This document shows, piece by piece, positions 33,765 through 43,173 of a DNA stretch of 64,000 nt; position 1 is the stretch's first letter, and each line of letters begins with the position of its first letter. The position numbers and the translations under genes were made by a program. Below the pieces are notes generated by a model, which searched no databases, was not told the DNA's origin, and was given only the letters and a program-made list of their open reading frames with translations. The stretch lies in NCBI GenBank assembly GCA_002839825.1, contig PGYU01000001.1:62001-126000 (forward strand). The letters are read 5' to 3'. Source of the stretch: Ignavibacteriae bacterium HGW-Ignavibacteriae-1 (GTDB lineage Bacteria > Bacteroidota > Ignavibacteria > Kapaibacteriales > UBA2268).

Positions 33765-34571
33765 ATGAAAAAATATGCTACCACTATTGTTTTTATTGCA
33801 TTTTCCATATTACAAGTACAGGCTTCTTTTTCTCAAGATGTTAGTTTAGGTTTAACGGTTGGAATAAATCATTTTATGCATAATTCAGACAACGCAAATT
33901 TCTCATGGACTGAAGGAAATATGATTGCAACCGACAAATTAAGCGATAAAGGCAAGTCTATTGCATTTGGTTTTGTTGCGGAGTTCCAGCCATCCGAAAC
34001 TGCTAACGATGCTTTCCAATTCCGTTTTTCATACAATACATACAGTTTTCAAAGTGAATATTTTGAATTGAATAATGAACGTAATGATGTAAGTTTGGGT
34101 GATGTAATAATTGTGGGTGATTCTAAAACTCCTATGGATGATACAAATCAAACTTTTATACATAGAAATGAATTTACTATTAACAGTATTTCAGCTGACT
34201 TATTATATAAGTATAATATAATTGATGATTTATCAATAGTTTTAGGTACAAAATTGAACTATTTTATAAATAAGGAAATTGAAGCTACACAGAATTTACT
34301 TAGACCACTAGCCGCTCAGTTTAAAAGAGAAGTTGGAAAAGTTTATTTTAATAATGATAGGTCCATACTTATTTATCAAAATGATAATGTCGAGGAAATT
34401 TCAAGTTTTAATATAGGAGCCACAATTGGCTTACAGTACAAAATTAAGTTAAAGAGTTTGGAAATATGTCCCATTGTCTTATATAATTTTTACTCAACTA
34501 ATCTTATGAATGATACAGGATGGAAATTGACTACGATTACAATTGGTTTTGATTTTATGTTCGGTGTTTAA
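33765..34571 (+). CDS. Secreted outer-membrane beta-barrel-like protein
   Basis: A 268-residue protein with signal peptide (cleavage near SFSQD). Alternating strands (SLGLTVGINHFMH, QFRFSYNTYSFQSEYFEL, SIVLGTKLNYFINKEIE, IGLQYKIKLKSLEICPIVLY) and the terminal TITIGFDFMFGV suggest a porin-like barrel. It follows the anti-sigma gene by 24 bases, so it may belong to the sigma-factor operon or its regulon. Function unknown. Confidence 0.7.
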   Translation: MKKYATTIVFIAFSILQVQASFSQDVSLGLTVGINHFMHNSDNANFSWTEGNMIATDKLSDKGKSIAFGFVAEFQPSETANDAFQFRFSYNTYSFQSEYFELNNERNDVSLGDVIIVGDSKTPMDDTNQTFIHRNEFTINSISADLLYKYNIIDDLSIVLGTKLNYFINKEIEATQNLLRPLAAQFKREVGKVYFNNDRSILIYQNDNVEEISSFNIGATIGLQYKIKLKSLEICPIVLYNFYSTNLMNDTGWKLTTITIGFDFMFGV

Positions 34572-34630
34572 GTTATTGTGAATTTGTATTTTATTAATAA
34601 TTAATTATAAATCTTAATTTGGAGAGAATT

Positions 34631-35683
34631 ATGAAAAAGTCTATTAATTTACTTGCTTTTTTAACTTTGTTGCTTGCTGTTTCCTGCGGAGATATTGTTG
34701 ATTCGGATGAAAATATCAAGAAAACAGCTGTTACCTATGCCAAAGTGCTTGAAAATCAAGAAACAGGAGTGATTTTGCCATTGAAAGTAGGGAATAAATG
34801 GCTCTACACAGTTGATGAACTTAATGATAACGACGTCGTGATGAGAAAAAGGGCAGACTCAATTGTAGTGATAAGCGAACTTACTTTAGACGACGGCATA
34901 TGGTTCGAAGTATATTTCCCGTTAATTTCCAAAAAAGAAAATGTTTTGATGACAAATACCGAAAAAGGGCTGTGGGTACGGTGCGAACAATGCGAAGATA
35001 AATCATTTCTTTGGGCTGAATATCCCTACCAAAATAAATTATTTTATGTAATGGAAAAACACTTTGTAATATCTGATTCAAACGGCGATACACTTGCTGA
35101 AGATTTTGGTAGTATAGGGAAAACTGCCCAATCAGCTTCTATTAAATTGTCAAATGGTCAAGATTATGAAACAATTAAATACGATGTTTTCGCAATAAAT
35201 AAAGAAAAAATGATAACACAACTTCATCTTGGTGATGAGCATTACGTTCCGGATTTCGGATTAGTTGCATCATACATCAAGCCATATTCCAAAATGATTG
35301 GCGAAAATTACGAATTAGTTCAATTTATAAATGAAGAAAAAGAGGAAAAATCCTGTGTATTTGATGAGTATATCAACTTAGGTGAAATTCGTAAAGATAG
35401 CCTTGTAACAATTTCAAAAGAAATCATAAACACAACAAATAATAGCTTCAAATTAAAAGGGATTGCAATTATTCCGGCAACCGAAATAATCAGCTTTGGA
35501 AAGTTTAAACCTTCGATGCATGAATGGCTAAATGCATCGCTCAAACCCGGACAAACACAATCAATTGAAATAAAAGTCACTCCCGACAAATTAGGTGAAT
35601 TTTCCACCACAGTTATGATAATATATTCGGACCAAAATAAGTGCTTTTATAATATATTAATCGAAGGTACTTGTATAGAGTAG
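34631..35683 (+). CDS. Lipoprotein with C-terminal DUF1573/ASH-like domain
   Basis: A 350-residue lipoprotein (lipobox LAVSC) starting at the ATG at 34631, six bases after GGAGAG. Residues about 45-230 hold a beta-rich domain beginning ILPLKVGNKWLYTVDE, as in secreted proteins of this phylum. Residues about 240-350 resemble the ASH/DUF1573 immunoglobulin-like fold (INLGEIRKDSLVTISKEI, IEIKVTPDKLGEFSTTVMI). It is the last gene of the sigma-factor cluster and a hairpin repeat sits 15 bases after its stop. Confidence 0.7.
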   Translation: MKKSINLLAFLTLLLAVSCGDIVDSDENIKKTAVTYAKVLENQETGVILPLKVGNKWLYTVDELNDNDVVMRKRADSIVVISELTLDDGIWFEVYFPLISKKENVLMTNTEKGLWVRCEQCEDKSFLWAEYPYQNKLFYVMEKHFVISDSNGDTLAEDFGSIGKTAQSASIKLSNGQDYETIKYDVFAINKEKMITQLHLGDEHYVPDFGLVASYIKPYSKMIGENYELVQFINEEKEEKSCVFDEYINLGEIRKDSLVTISKEIINTTNNSFKLKGIAIIPATEIISFGKFKPSMHEWLNASLKPGQTQSIEIKVTPDKLGEFSTTVMIIYSDQNKCFYNILIEGTCIE

Positions 35684-35697
35684 CAATTTAATAATCA

Positions 35698-35730
35698 ATT
35701 CATCCGATGACTCCCGGTCATCGGATGAAT
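35698..35730. repeat. Hairpin repeat family D, copy 2
   Basis: ATTCATCCGATGAC, loop TCCCG, GTCATCGGATGAAT. The stem is identical to the copy at 31834. It may act as a transcript end, but there is no T-run. Confidence 0.88.
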
Positions 35731-35796
35731 ACAAAGCATTTACCCACTGGCTTCATCAAAATAGGTGATAGTGTAGAGAAATTTGAGAAAATAGTA

Positions 35797-38202
35797 TTAA
35801 AACGGTGCAGTTACCGATAATGCACCGCCGGTTCTACCTTTGGCGTTTGGACCGATGCCAAACCTAACATCAAATGACCAATAAAGTACATTGCTAAAAA
35901 ATGTTGGTATGCGAGATAATCCAAAACCTGCTTCAGAATAACCGGCTGAGCCTGTTTCCCTGTAAAAAGAATTCGAATTATTATAATATTCTCCGTAAGT
36001 GCCACCGATTGTTAGCTCCGGACCTCTGCCTTCATAGGTTGGAAGTCTCATCCATCGCCACCAAATATCAGATAAATTATAAAGTGCTTGAACCGAATAA
36101 TATTTATTTCCGCCATAAAACCCAAGTGGTGCTGTATAGAAATTACCCACATTGTTCAAAATAAATAGCCTCGTAGCCATTCGATGTTGGTATTGAACCG
36201 GAGTTTCATCTGTTGCAATGCCACCGGAAAGTGACAACATGAGTTTCATCGCTCCATAACCGGTTTTAAATGTCGGAATTGAAACAATGAATCTGCCACT
36301 AATACCACCAAAATCTGTTTCAGTTTTCGTTTCCTGACCTCCGAAAGCATCAATATTGATTTCGGCATCAATCGTTTCAGGAAGCATAATTGGAATAATT
36401 TTACCATAAGCAATGATTGAGCGCAAGATTCGATAATCACCATTAATTGCTTTTGGATGATTTCGCCATTCATAATCCTCAAAAAGCGATGCATTTGTAG
36501 TTTTATCAAGTGAAAAATTTCTTGAAAATTCCGCACTTAAAGCGAATTTAAGATTTTTGGAACTTATATCCAACCCTAATCCAAATCCATCGTTTTGATA
36601 ATAGTCGTTATAATCCTCATGAACGAATGCAGCCGCTGCAGTATTGAAAAGTCGGGGATACTGACCTATGGAATGCCCGAACTCGTCCTGAACTGAAAAA
36701 ACTTTACCACTAAATATGAAATCCGCACCTGCCATTTTTAAAGGTGGCAATTCCAACTGAACGCTCCCAAAAACATCCTGCAATCCAAAACTAAAATAGC
36801 CCACAGTATTTAGATTAAATCCATACGCCTCTAATTTAGGTCTCAATCCCAAAGAAACTGAGCTAACCCTATTAAAATCAATATATGGAATCTTCCAGCT
36901 AAAATTGACATTGCTTGGGGTTTGGGCAATTTGCACTGAATCAAGTGCAACTGCACTATCAACTTTTGCATAAATCTCAATTTCCCTATCGGACAATTCT
37001 CGCATCGAATTTTGTTCCCAGAATAATGAATCTCGTGTATCAGCAAGTTCTGAAACTGTGATTTTTCGAACATTTTCCGTATAAATCGAATCGGGTAGAA
37101 TCACATTAATATTTGCATCGCTAAAAATACTCGTTGCTTTCACATCCGTCGTGAAGCCTAATATTCCCTTGACTACATCAACTTTAGCTTTAGCACTTAC
37201 CTCAAGGAATGCCGGATACCAGACTTTTTCTTCAGATTCGCTGTACTTTTGTTTTATTACAAGGTCTTCAAAAAATGGAATAGCAGTAGTTGAACTTGGG
37301 CTCAGCTCAAGTTCTACGATATTATAAGTATCCTCAATTATTCGAATTTCACCTTCAAAACGAGGATAAATATCTGACTTCGGCTCAACATTTAATACAT
37401 AAATATATCTACCATTTTGGTTAATTCTATCTTTTAATGTATAATTATAATCAGATAGGGCAGAAGTACCTATCGGTGAAGGCATTGTCGTTTTCAGAAA
37501 AGTAATATCATCATCGTAAAAACTAATAAACTGAGTGATTGCCATAATGTTCTGTTCAGATGGGATATTTGCAGTCTGGCGACGTTTGTTTATTGTCGCT
37601 TTGCTAATATTTTTCTCATAATCCTTTTGAACTGTCGAATATGTTTCCATAATTATATATTTTTTACTGTCCGATGGCTCTTCACTTCCACCTATACCAA
37701 CTGATGCACCCATCGACACTTTTCCATCTTCACTTGTACTAAATGAAATTAAGGAACCATCAAGTTCCATGACTAATTTTGAATAGAGCTCGCCCGAAAA
37801 GGTGCGCAGCTTTTGCTTATTTTCATCGCGTTTTTTCACTGCCCTTTCAATTATTTGTTCAGGCGTGATAGCAGCCGTAACATTCACATTTCCGGTAACT
37901 ACGGGAATAGGCTTGAGTTTGAATTCTAATTTCTCCGGTTTAACTTTAACTATCAACGAATCTGAACTATAGCCCAAGGAGCGCACAAGCAGTGTTTCGC
38001 CTTTATTGACACTTATTCGGAAAAAACCTTTAGATGATGAGTAAGTCCCGCGGTTTGTTCCTCCAATTCTGATGCTCGCCCCGGGAATAGCCTTGCCGTT
38101 CGTGGCATCAATTACATTTCCTTCTATTACAAAAATATCGGCAGAGTAAACAGTCGAAACAGTCAACAAAATGGTAGCAATGATCAAAGTTACAATTTTC
38201 AT
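35797..38202 (-). CDS. DUF5686-type outer-membrane protein with carboxypeptidase regulatory-like domain
   Basis: An 801-residue protein with signal peptide (cleavage near VYSAD). Residues about 22-105 form a CarboxypepD_reg-like domain (VIEGNVIDATNGKAIPGASI and the SLGYSSDSL motif), as at the front of many Bacteroidota outer-membrane proteins. The rest matches the DUF5686 layout: a domain with EQIIERAVKKRDENKQKLRT, FSGELYSKLVM, then PKSDIYPRFEGEIRIIED, and a C-terminal barrel ending LSVTAPF with a terminal Phe. It is not a TonB-dependent receptor, since no plug is seen. Its role is unknown. Confidence 0.85.
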   Translation of the reverse strand: MKIVTLIIATILLTVSTVYSADIFVIEGNVIDATNGKAIPGASIRIGGTNRGTYSSSKGFFRISVNKGETLLVRSLGYSSDSLIVKVKPEKLEFKLKPIPVVTGNVNVTAAITPEQIIERAVKKRDENKQKLRTFSGELYSKLVMELDGSLISFSTSEDGKVSMGASVGIGGSEEPSDSKKYIIMETYSTVQKDYEKNISKATINKRRQTANIPSEQNIMAITQFISFYDDDITFLKTTMPSPIGTSALSDYNYTLKDRINQNGRYIYVLNVEPKSDIYPRFEGEIRIIEDTYNIVELELSPSSTTAIPFFEDLVIKQKYSESEEKVWYPAFLEVSAKAKVDVVKGILGFTTDVKATSIFSDANINVILPDSIYTENVRKITVSELADTRDSLFWEQNSMRELSDREIEIYAKVDSAVALDSVQIAQTPSNVNFSWKIPYIDFNRVSSVSLGLRPKLEAYGFNLNTVGYFSFGLQDVFGSVQLELPPLKMAGADFIFSGKVFSVQDEFGHSIGQYPRLFNTAAAAFVHEDYNDYYQNDGFGLGLDISSKNLKFALSAEFSRNFSLDKTTNASLFEDYEWRNHPKAINGDYRILRSIIAYGKIIPIMLPETIDAEINIDAFGGQETKTETDFGGISGRFIVSIPTFKTGYGAMKLMLSLSGGIATDETPVQYQHRMATRLFILNNVGNFYTAPLGFYGGNKYYSVQALYNLSDIWWRWMRLPTYEGRGPELTIGGTYGEYYNNSNSFYRETGSAGYSEAGFGLSRIPTFFSNVLYWSFDVRFGIGPNAKGRTGGALSVTAPF

Positions 38203-38265
38203 TCTATTCTCGCTTTCATTTCTAAATAATTCATATTACGGATGGTGTATAATTTAGTTGCAAAT

Positions 38266-38325
38266 GTCTGGACTATGATTGACTGAATTATGATTTTTAT
38301 GATTAATTTGATTTTTATGATTTTT
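38266..38325. repeat. Repeat family C, copy 3 (5' part only)
   Basis: GTCTGGACTATGATTG then GATTAATTTGATTTTTATGATTTTT. It matches the left half of the elements at 31675 and 51510 but lacks the right inverted end. Confidence 0.7.
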
Positions 38326-38338
38326 ATATTTAGTTTTG
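38307..38338 (+). promoter_or_regulatory. Bacteroidota-type promoter within a repeat copy
   Basis: TTTG (38307-38310), 20 bases, TAGTTTTG (38331-38338), 43 bases before the ATG at 38382. The TTTG lies inside repeat family C copy 3. Confidence 0.6.
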
Positions 38339-38381
38339 AATTGAACTAAATTGATTTTATTGAAATATTGGAGCTCTAACA

Positions 38382-39497
38382 ATGAAAATGTTTTTATCCT
38401 TGGTAGTAATTTGTGTTTTGTTTGTGTTTTCTTGTGATTCTACTACAGAGCCTACCACTAAAGCTATGATTTATGGTACTTTCGTAGATGCCACCGGCAA
38501 TCCGATTGCTGACGCTGAGATTTGTTTGATTCCTGATAGAGTCACAAAAGCAATAATTGGCAAGAGTGCAATTATGGATGCTCCAAAGCCGCCTATGCTT
38601 CAAGTTGTCGAACTTGATTATTTCACTGCAATTCGGAGGTATGGACATGTTGAATTGGAATGGGCTACTTCAAGTGAACAGAATTGCGACCGTTTTGAAA
38701 TTATGCGTGCTGAAAGGAAAGATAACAAACCCGATGTTTATACGATAATTGCAACTGTTAAAGCAAAAGGGACAAGTGCGACACCTTCTTCTTATTCTTT
38801 TATTGATGAAAAAATCGCCTCAAATTATGCTTACTTTTATAAGTTAAAGATTATTGATAAGGATGGAAGCTCAGTTGAAACTAATGAAATTTTTATTGAC
38901 ATAAATCAAGTACTTACTGAAATGAAAGCGAATTTTCCTAATCCATTTTACACCACTACGTTTATTGACTTCATTTTACCAAAATCGAGTGATATTCAAT
39001 TTAAAATTATTGAGAAAAGTTCTGGACACGCTTATCTTGATGTAAAAATGTATGCAGAGAGTGGAGACTACCGTATGGAATGGTTCCCCTACCTTGACCC
39101 TCCAAAGAATGATTATACTCTACTTCGTCCGGGTGTTTACACAGCAAATCTAAAGACTAAGGATACTACTATTTCAGTTGATATGGTTCTCGATTTTATA
39201 TTTATGGAATCTAATTGCGAAATTCCTCTCCACATTATTAAAACTGATAAAGATGGTAAATTTGAGATTGATTGGAAATGGGTACCGGAACTTGCTGAAT
39301 ATAAACGAATAGCTGATAATGGTTCTGTACTTGGGAAATTTTTGTATGGCGATAGTGGTGAAATCATTGGTAGAAAATTTGTCTCCGAGAATGATAACAC
39401 TAAGAAATACTTAATTGGACGTCACTCTTTTGTCGCCGATAGGAATGGGGAGTTAAAGATAACACTCATTGCTAAGGAAGTTGAAGTTCAAAAGTAA
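38382..39497 (+). CDS. Lipoprotein with FlgD/T9SS-like internal module, tandem paralogue 1
   Basis: A 371-residue lipoprotein (lipobox FVFSC, then DSTTEP). A short carboxypeptidase-regulatory-like strand set follows (IYGTFVDATGNPIADAEICL), then a fibronectin-like segment (VELEWATSSEQNCDRFEIMR) and at about residues 190-270 a module like T9SS/FlgD Ig domains (NFPNPFYTTTFIDFILP and RPGVYTANL). In cargo proteins that module is C-terminal; here about 100 residues follow. GGAG sits before the ATG. Highly similar to the next gene. Function unknown. Confidence 0.75.
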   Translation: MKMFLSLVVICVLFVFSCDSTTEPTTKAMIYGTFVDATGNPIADAEICLIPDRVTKAIIGKSAIMDAPKPPMLQVVELDYFTAIRRYGHVELEWATSSEQNCDRFEIMRAERKDNKPDVYTIIATVKAKGTSATPSSYSFIDEKIASNYAYFYKLKIIDKDGSSVETNEIFIDINQVLTEMKANFPNPFYTTTFIDFILPKSSDIQFKIIEKSSGHAYLDVKMYAESGDYRMEWFPYLDPPKNDYTLLRPGVYTANLKTKDTTISVDMVLDFIFMESNCEIPLHIIKTDKDGKFEIDWKWVPELAEYKRIADNGSVLGKFLYGDSGEIIGRKFVSENDNTKKYLIGRHSFVADRNGELKITLIAKEVEVQK

Positions 39498-39545
39498 TGG
39501 AATGTGGTACGAATTAAGTCTATTTATAATATCGGAGCTCTAACA

Positions 39546-40661
39546 ATGAAAATAATTTTATCCTTGATTGTAATTTATGTATTATTTGCTATTTCATGTG
39601 ATTCTACAACAGAGCCTTCTGCAAAACCTATGATTTATGGTACTTTCGTAGATGCTGACGGTAATCCGATTGCTGACGCTGAGATTTGTTTAATTCCGCA
39701 TATAGCCACGAAATACATGATTGGCAAGGCTGCAATTATGGATGCTCCAAAACCACCGATGCTTCAAGTTGTCGAACTCGAGTATTTTACAGCAAGTCGG
39801 ATAGATGAGAATGTAGAATTGCAGTGGGCTACTTCAAGTGAACAAAATTGCGACCGTTTTGAACTTATGCGTGCCGTAATGCAAGATAATAAGCCCGGTA
39901 CTTATACGAAAATTGCTACAGTTCAAGCTAAAGGAATAAGTGCGACTACTACCACTTATTCTTTTACTGACGAAAATCTCGAAGCTATCAATACCTATTA
40001 TTATAAGTTAAAAATTATTGACAAGGATGGAAGTTCAGTAGAAACTGATGTGGTTAAATTTAAATATTTAAAAATTATTACTCAACTGAGAGCAAATTCC
40101 CCTAATCCCTTTACTATAGTAACAGCTTTTTACTATTCGTTACCAAAATCAAGTGACATTAATTTCAATATTGTCGAGAAAAATACAGGAATCAAATATG
40201 TTGATTTGAATATCCACGCATCGAGCGGATCCCATATGTATCGGTGGTTGGCTCTTCTTGACCCTGCTAATAATGATTCAACTCATCTTCGTCCGGGTAT
40301 TTATATTGCAAATCTAACGACTCAAGATACTACTATGTCAACCAATTTGGTTCTCGATTTCTGGTTTAAAGAATCAAATTGCGAAATTCCTCTACAGATT
40401 GTTAAAACTGATAAAAATGGCAAATTTGAGATTGATTGGAAATGGATACCCGAACTTGCTGAATATCCTCGAGTAGCTGCAGATGGTTCAGTACTTGGGA
40501 AATTTATGTATGGTGATAGTGGTGAAATCATTGGTAGAAAATTTGTCTCCGAGAATGATAACACTAAGAAATACTTAATAGGACGGCATTCTTTTATCGC
40601 TGATAGAAATGGGGAGTTAAAGATAACACTCACAGCTAAGGAAATTGAAGTTCAAAAGTAA
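39546..40661 (+). CDS. Lipoprotein with FlgD/T9SS-like internal module, tandem paralogue 2
   Basis: A 371-residue lipoprotein (lipobox FAISC). The ATG at 39546 has the same context CGGAGCTCTAACA as its neighbour, which fixes the start; an in-frame ATG at 39504 would put 14 residues before the signal. The order of segments matches the upstream paralogue, and the last 70 residues are nearly identical (DSGEIIGRKFVSENDNTKKY). The duplication therefore covers the whole gene with its ribosome-binding region. No separate promoter was seen. Function unknown. Confidence 0.75.
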   Translation: MKIILSLIVIYVLFAISCDSTTEPSAKPMIYGTFVDADGNPIADAEICLIPHIATKYMIGKAAIMDAPKPPMLQVVELEYFTASRIDENVELQWATSSEQNCDRFELMRAVMQDNKPGTYTKIATVQAKGISATTTTYSFTDENLEAINTYYYKLKIIDKDGSSVETDVVKFKYLKIITQLRANSPNPFTIVTAFYYSLPKSSDINFNIVEKNTGIKYVDLNIHASSGSHMYRWLALLDPANNDSTHLRPGIYIANLTTQDTTMSTNLVLDFWFKESNCEIPLQIVKTDKNGKFEIDWKWIPELAEYPRVAADGSVLGKFMYGDSGEIIGRKFVSENDNTKKYLIGRHSFIADRNGELKITLTAKEIEVQK

Positions 40662-40668
40662 TATTTTG

Positions 40669-41058
40669 TCATGATGACAATTTACTCATGACGAAATTTT
40701 TGATTTTGGGCAGTAACAGCAGGCTCAGTAATATTCCTATAGAATCGGCAGCAAAATCCCAAAAATCGCACATTCTGCCCGGTACAAAGTGTTGGTGAAG
40801 TTCGTCACCCAAGGCATATAAAATGGCAATTATTGCTACTGCGAAGTAAGTTTTTTTAAGTGTCAAATTTGGTTTTTGAGCCACAACCGCAAATTGCATC
40901 AATATTCCGAATATAAAATATGCTGTCATGTGCAAAAGTTTGTCTTGACCCATGATTGCATCTGAAACAAAGGGAACTTGGTGTATCGAAGACATTACAA
41001 AAATCGAAATTGCCATCATCACGACCGGCAATGTAAAAATCAGTTTTTTGTTTATCAT
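40669..41058 (-). CDS. VanZ-like membrane protein
   Basis: A 129-residue protein with four hydrophobic segments. The VanZ pattern is visible: QDKLLHMTAYFIFGILM, then ALGDELHQHFVPGRMCDFWD and ADSIGILLSLLLL. VanZ proteins are small integral membrane proteins, one of which lowers teicoplanin sensitivity; most have no known role. The ATG overlaps the nnr stop by one base (TAATG), so it is translated after nnr. Confidence 0.85.
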   Translation of the reverse strand: MINKKLIFTLPVVMMAISIFVMSSIHQVPFVSDAIMGQDKLLHMTAYFIFGILMQFAVVAQKPNLTLKKTYFAVAIIAILYALGDELHQHFVPGRMCDFWDFAADSIGILLSLLLLPKIKNFVMSKLSS

Positions 41059-42581
41059 TATTCTATTTCTGTGCTAATGATAGATTTGAAAGAGTTCGGC
41101 AAATATTCAATAATCGATGATGCTGTAAGGGTGTATTCATCATTTTCAGCCGAGTACAAGTCTCCGGCTCGTGAATGTAAATATGCCGCTAAGGCAGTCG
41201 AATTCAGCAAATCATCAGATTGAGCCGCAAAAGTGCCGATTATCCCGCTCAACACGTCACCACTACCGGCTGTTGCCATACCCGAATTCCCGCCCAGATT
41301 CAAAATCGTGCTGTCACCATTTGTAATAATTGTGGGGTGCGACTTTAAAAGAAGCGTGCAATTATGTTCGAGGGAAAATTTCTTAGCAATTTCAATTATA
41401 TTTTGTTGAATCTCCTCAACGGGCAGATTAGCCAATTTTGAAAATTCATATATGTGTGGCGTGAGTATGAGATTTTTATTCAGCTTAGTATCATTGCTAA
41501 TGATTCGCAAACCATCTGCATCAATCACAATGGGTATTTCCGGAAATTCAGCGATAATTTCATTCAACATTTTCAAAGTTGATTCATTCGTTCCGATTCC
41601 GGGACCAATAACAATTGAACTTGCCTTTTTGCAACGACTGAGGAGTAAATCCTTATTTTCGGATGAAATCGTACCATCTGAATTTGCTTTCAATTTATAT
41701 GCAATGACTTCGGGCAAAAGTGCCGGATGTATGTTTGGCGTGAGTAATTCGACGAGACCGGCTCCTGATTTAATCGCGGAATTTGCTGTAAGTGCTGCTG
41801 CTCCGGGCATCGAATCCGAACCTGCAATGACAACAACTCTTCCAAAATCAAATTTGTCGCTATTTTGATTGCGAACGCTAAGAATCTCTGCTGCTGATTC
41901 ATCATCCAGACACATATATGAATTTGCTTGAGGTAAATTCAGTGGTGCCCCAAGATTGCAAACTATGATTTCGCCACAATGGTTAGGACCATATTGCAAA
42001 TACATCCCCAATTTTGAGGCAAACATTGTCAAAGTAATGTCGGCACTGAAAGCATCAATATGTGCTCGTCCGGTATCGGCATTCAATCCCGCGGGAACAT
42101 CAATTGCGATTTTCATGGCATCAGCATAATTCAACAATTTGAGCAAATCCGGAGTATTCCCCCGAAGATTTTCATCGGCACCAACGCCTATCAAAGATTC
42201 AATCAAGACGTCTGATTCTTTCAGCATATCAAATATGAAACTATGCTCAAGGTTTTCATACATCGGAATCTGCATTTTGCGGACAATTTCATAATTGGCT
42301 CTTGTTTCGGGACTCATCTTGTCCGGTGAGCCAAAGAGGAAAATCTTGATAGAACTGAATCCATTCACGTGCAAATGTCTCGCCAGAGCGAAACCATCTC
42401 CACCGTTATTACCTGTGCCGCAAAAAATCGCGATACTTTCCTGTTGTAAAACTCTTTCTCTAATCACTTCGAATGAAGCGCGTGCCGCATTTTCCATCAA
42501 AATCTGAGAACTAATTCCCAAACTTTCGATTGCGTAAGCATCCGCTTTGCGAGTTTGCTCTATTGTTAAAATTTTTTCCAT
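41058..42581 (-). CDS. nnr: Bifunctional NAD(P)H-hydrate epimerase / ADP-dependent dehydratase
   Basis: A 507-residue metabolite-repair enzyme. The N-terminal YjeF_N epimerase domain (1-215) has IFCGTGNNGGDGFALARHL (55-64 core), LIGVGADENLRG and IAIDVPAGLNADTG. The C-terminal ribokinase-like dehydratase domain (about 230-500) has VVIAGSDSMPGAA, VIGPGIGTNEST, VIDADGL, ILTPHIYEFSKL and the catalytic GSGDVLSGIIG. Together they restore NAD(P)H from its hydrated R and S forms. The fused form is the common bacterial arrangement. VanZ-like follows, overlapping by one base. Confidence 0.95.
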   Translation of the reverse strand: MEKILTIEQTRKADAYAIESLGISSQILMENAARASFEVIRERVLQQESIAIFCGTGNNGGDGFALARHLHVNGFSSIKIFLFGSPDKMSPETRANYEIVRKMQIPMYENLEHSFIFDMLKESDVLIESLIGVGADENLRGNTPDLLKLLNYADAMKIAIDVPAGLNADTGRAHIDAFSADITLTMFASKLGMYLQYGPNHCGEIIVCNLGAPLNLPQANSYMCLDDESAAEILSVRNQNSDKFDFGRVVVIAGSDSMPGAAALTANSAIKSGAGLVELLTPNIHPALLPEVIAYKLKANSDGTISSENKDLLLSRCKKASSIVIGPGIGTNESTLKMLNEIIAEFPEIPIVIDADGLRIISNDTKLNKNLILTPHIYEFSKLANLPVEEIQQNIIEIAKKFSLEHNCTLLLKSHPTIITNGDSTILNLGGNSGMATAGSGDVLSGIIGTFAAQSDDLLNSTALAAYLHSRAGDLYSAENDEYTLTASSIIEYLPNSFKSIISTEIE

Positions 42582-42807
42582 GCCTATTTGACGTTTAATG
42601 ACTTATAAATTTTGGAACTTTCTTTTTAAAAATTCGTATATATTGTATGGATATGACGATATAAAGAGGGGAAATCGTTTGTTTTTGAATATTGATGAAG
42701 TTTTTTAAAAGACTAAACCAAATGTCGGTATAATTTTTGTATTTCGATAATAACATTTGTTGGATTTGCGAGTCTAAAGCTTAATATAATGTTCAAAGGA
42801 GAAACCG

Positions 42808-43173
42808 ATGATTGATGAAAAATTGAAGATACAGACCAAAAAAAATGATGATATACATTGTGTGTATCTGAATGGCTATCTTGATGCTCATACAGCACCA
42901 AAACTCGAAGAGACCTTCCAACGAATAATTAACGAGGGAGGCTATAAGATTTTGGTCAACTTTAGCGAGTTGGACTATATCAGTAGTGCCGGTTTGGGTG
43001 TATTCATGGCATATATCGAAGATGTTCGCAATAATGGTGGTGACATCAAACTAACATCGATGAAGGACAAAGTCTTCTCGGTTTTTGATTTGCTCGGTTT
43101 CCCGATGCTTTTTGATATTGATGCTGACGAGCAAGATGGTATCTCGAAATTAGCGAATAATCAGTTTAGATGA
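42808..43173 (+). CDS. STAS-domain anti-sigma factor antagonist (RsbV-like)
   Basis: A 121-residue single STAS domain. VYLNGYLDAHTAPKLEE is the first strand-turn, and YISSAGLGVFMAYIED carries the conserved phosphorylatable Ser. It should be dephosphorylated to bind and block the serine kinase encoded directly downstream, whose start overlaps its stop (ATGA). AAAGGAG precedes the start. No sigma factor or PP2C phosphatase gene is next to it. Confidence 0.9.
   Translation: MIDEKLKIQTKKNDDIHCVYLNGYLDAHTAPKLEETFQRIINEGGYKILVNFSELDYISSAGLGVFMAYIEDVRNNGGDIKLTSMKDKVFSVFDLLGFPMLFDIDADEQDGISKLANNQFR

Noticed and set aside
40667-40682. TTGTCATGATGACAA as a shared terminator between convergent genes
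   Set aside because: Only a 7-bp stem with one-base centre and no T-run; it also overlaps the VanZ-like stop.
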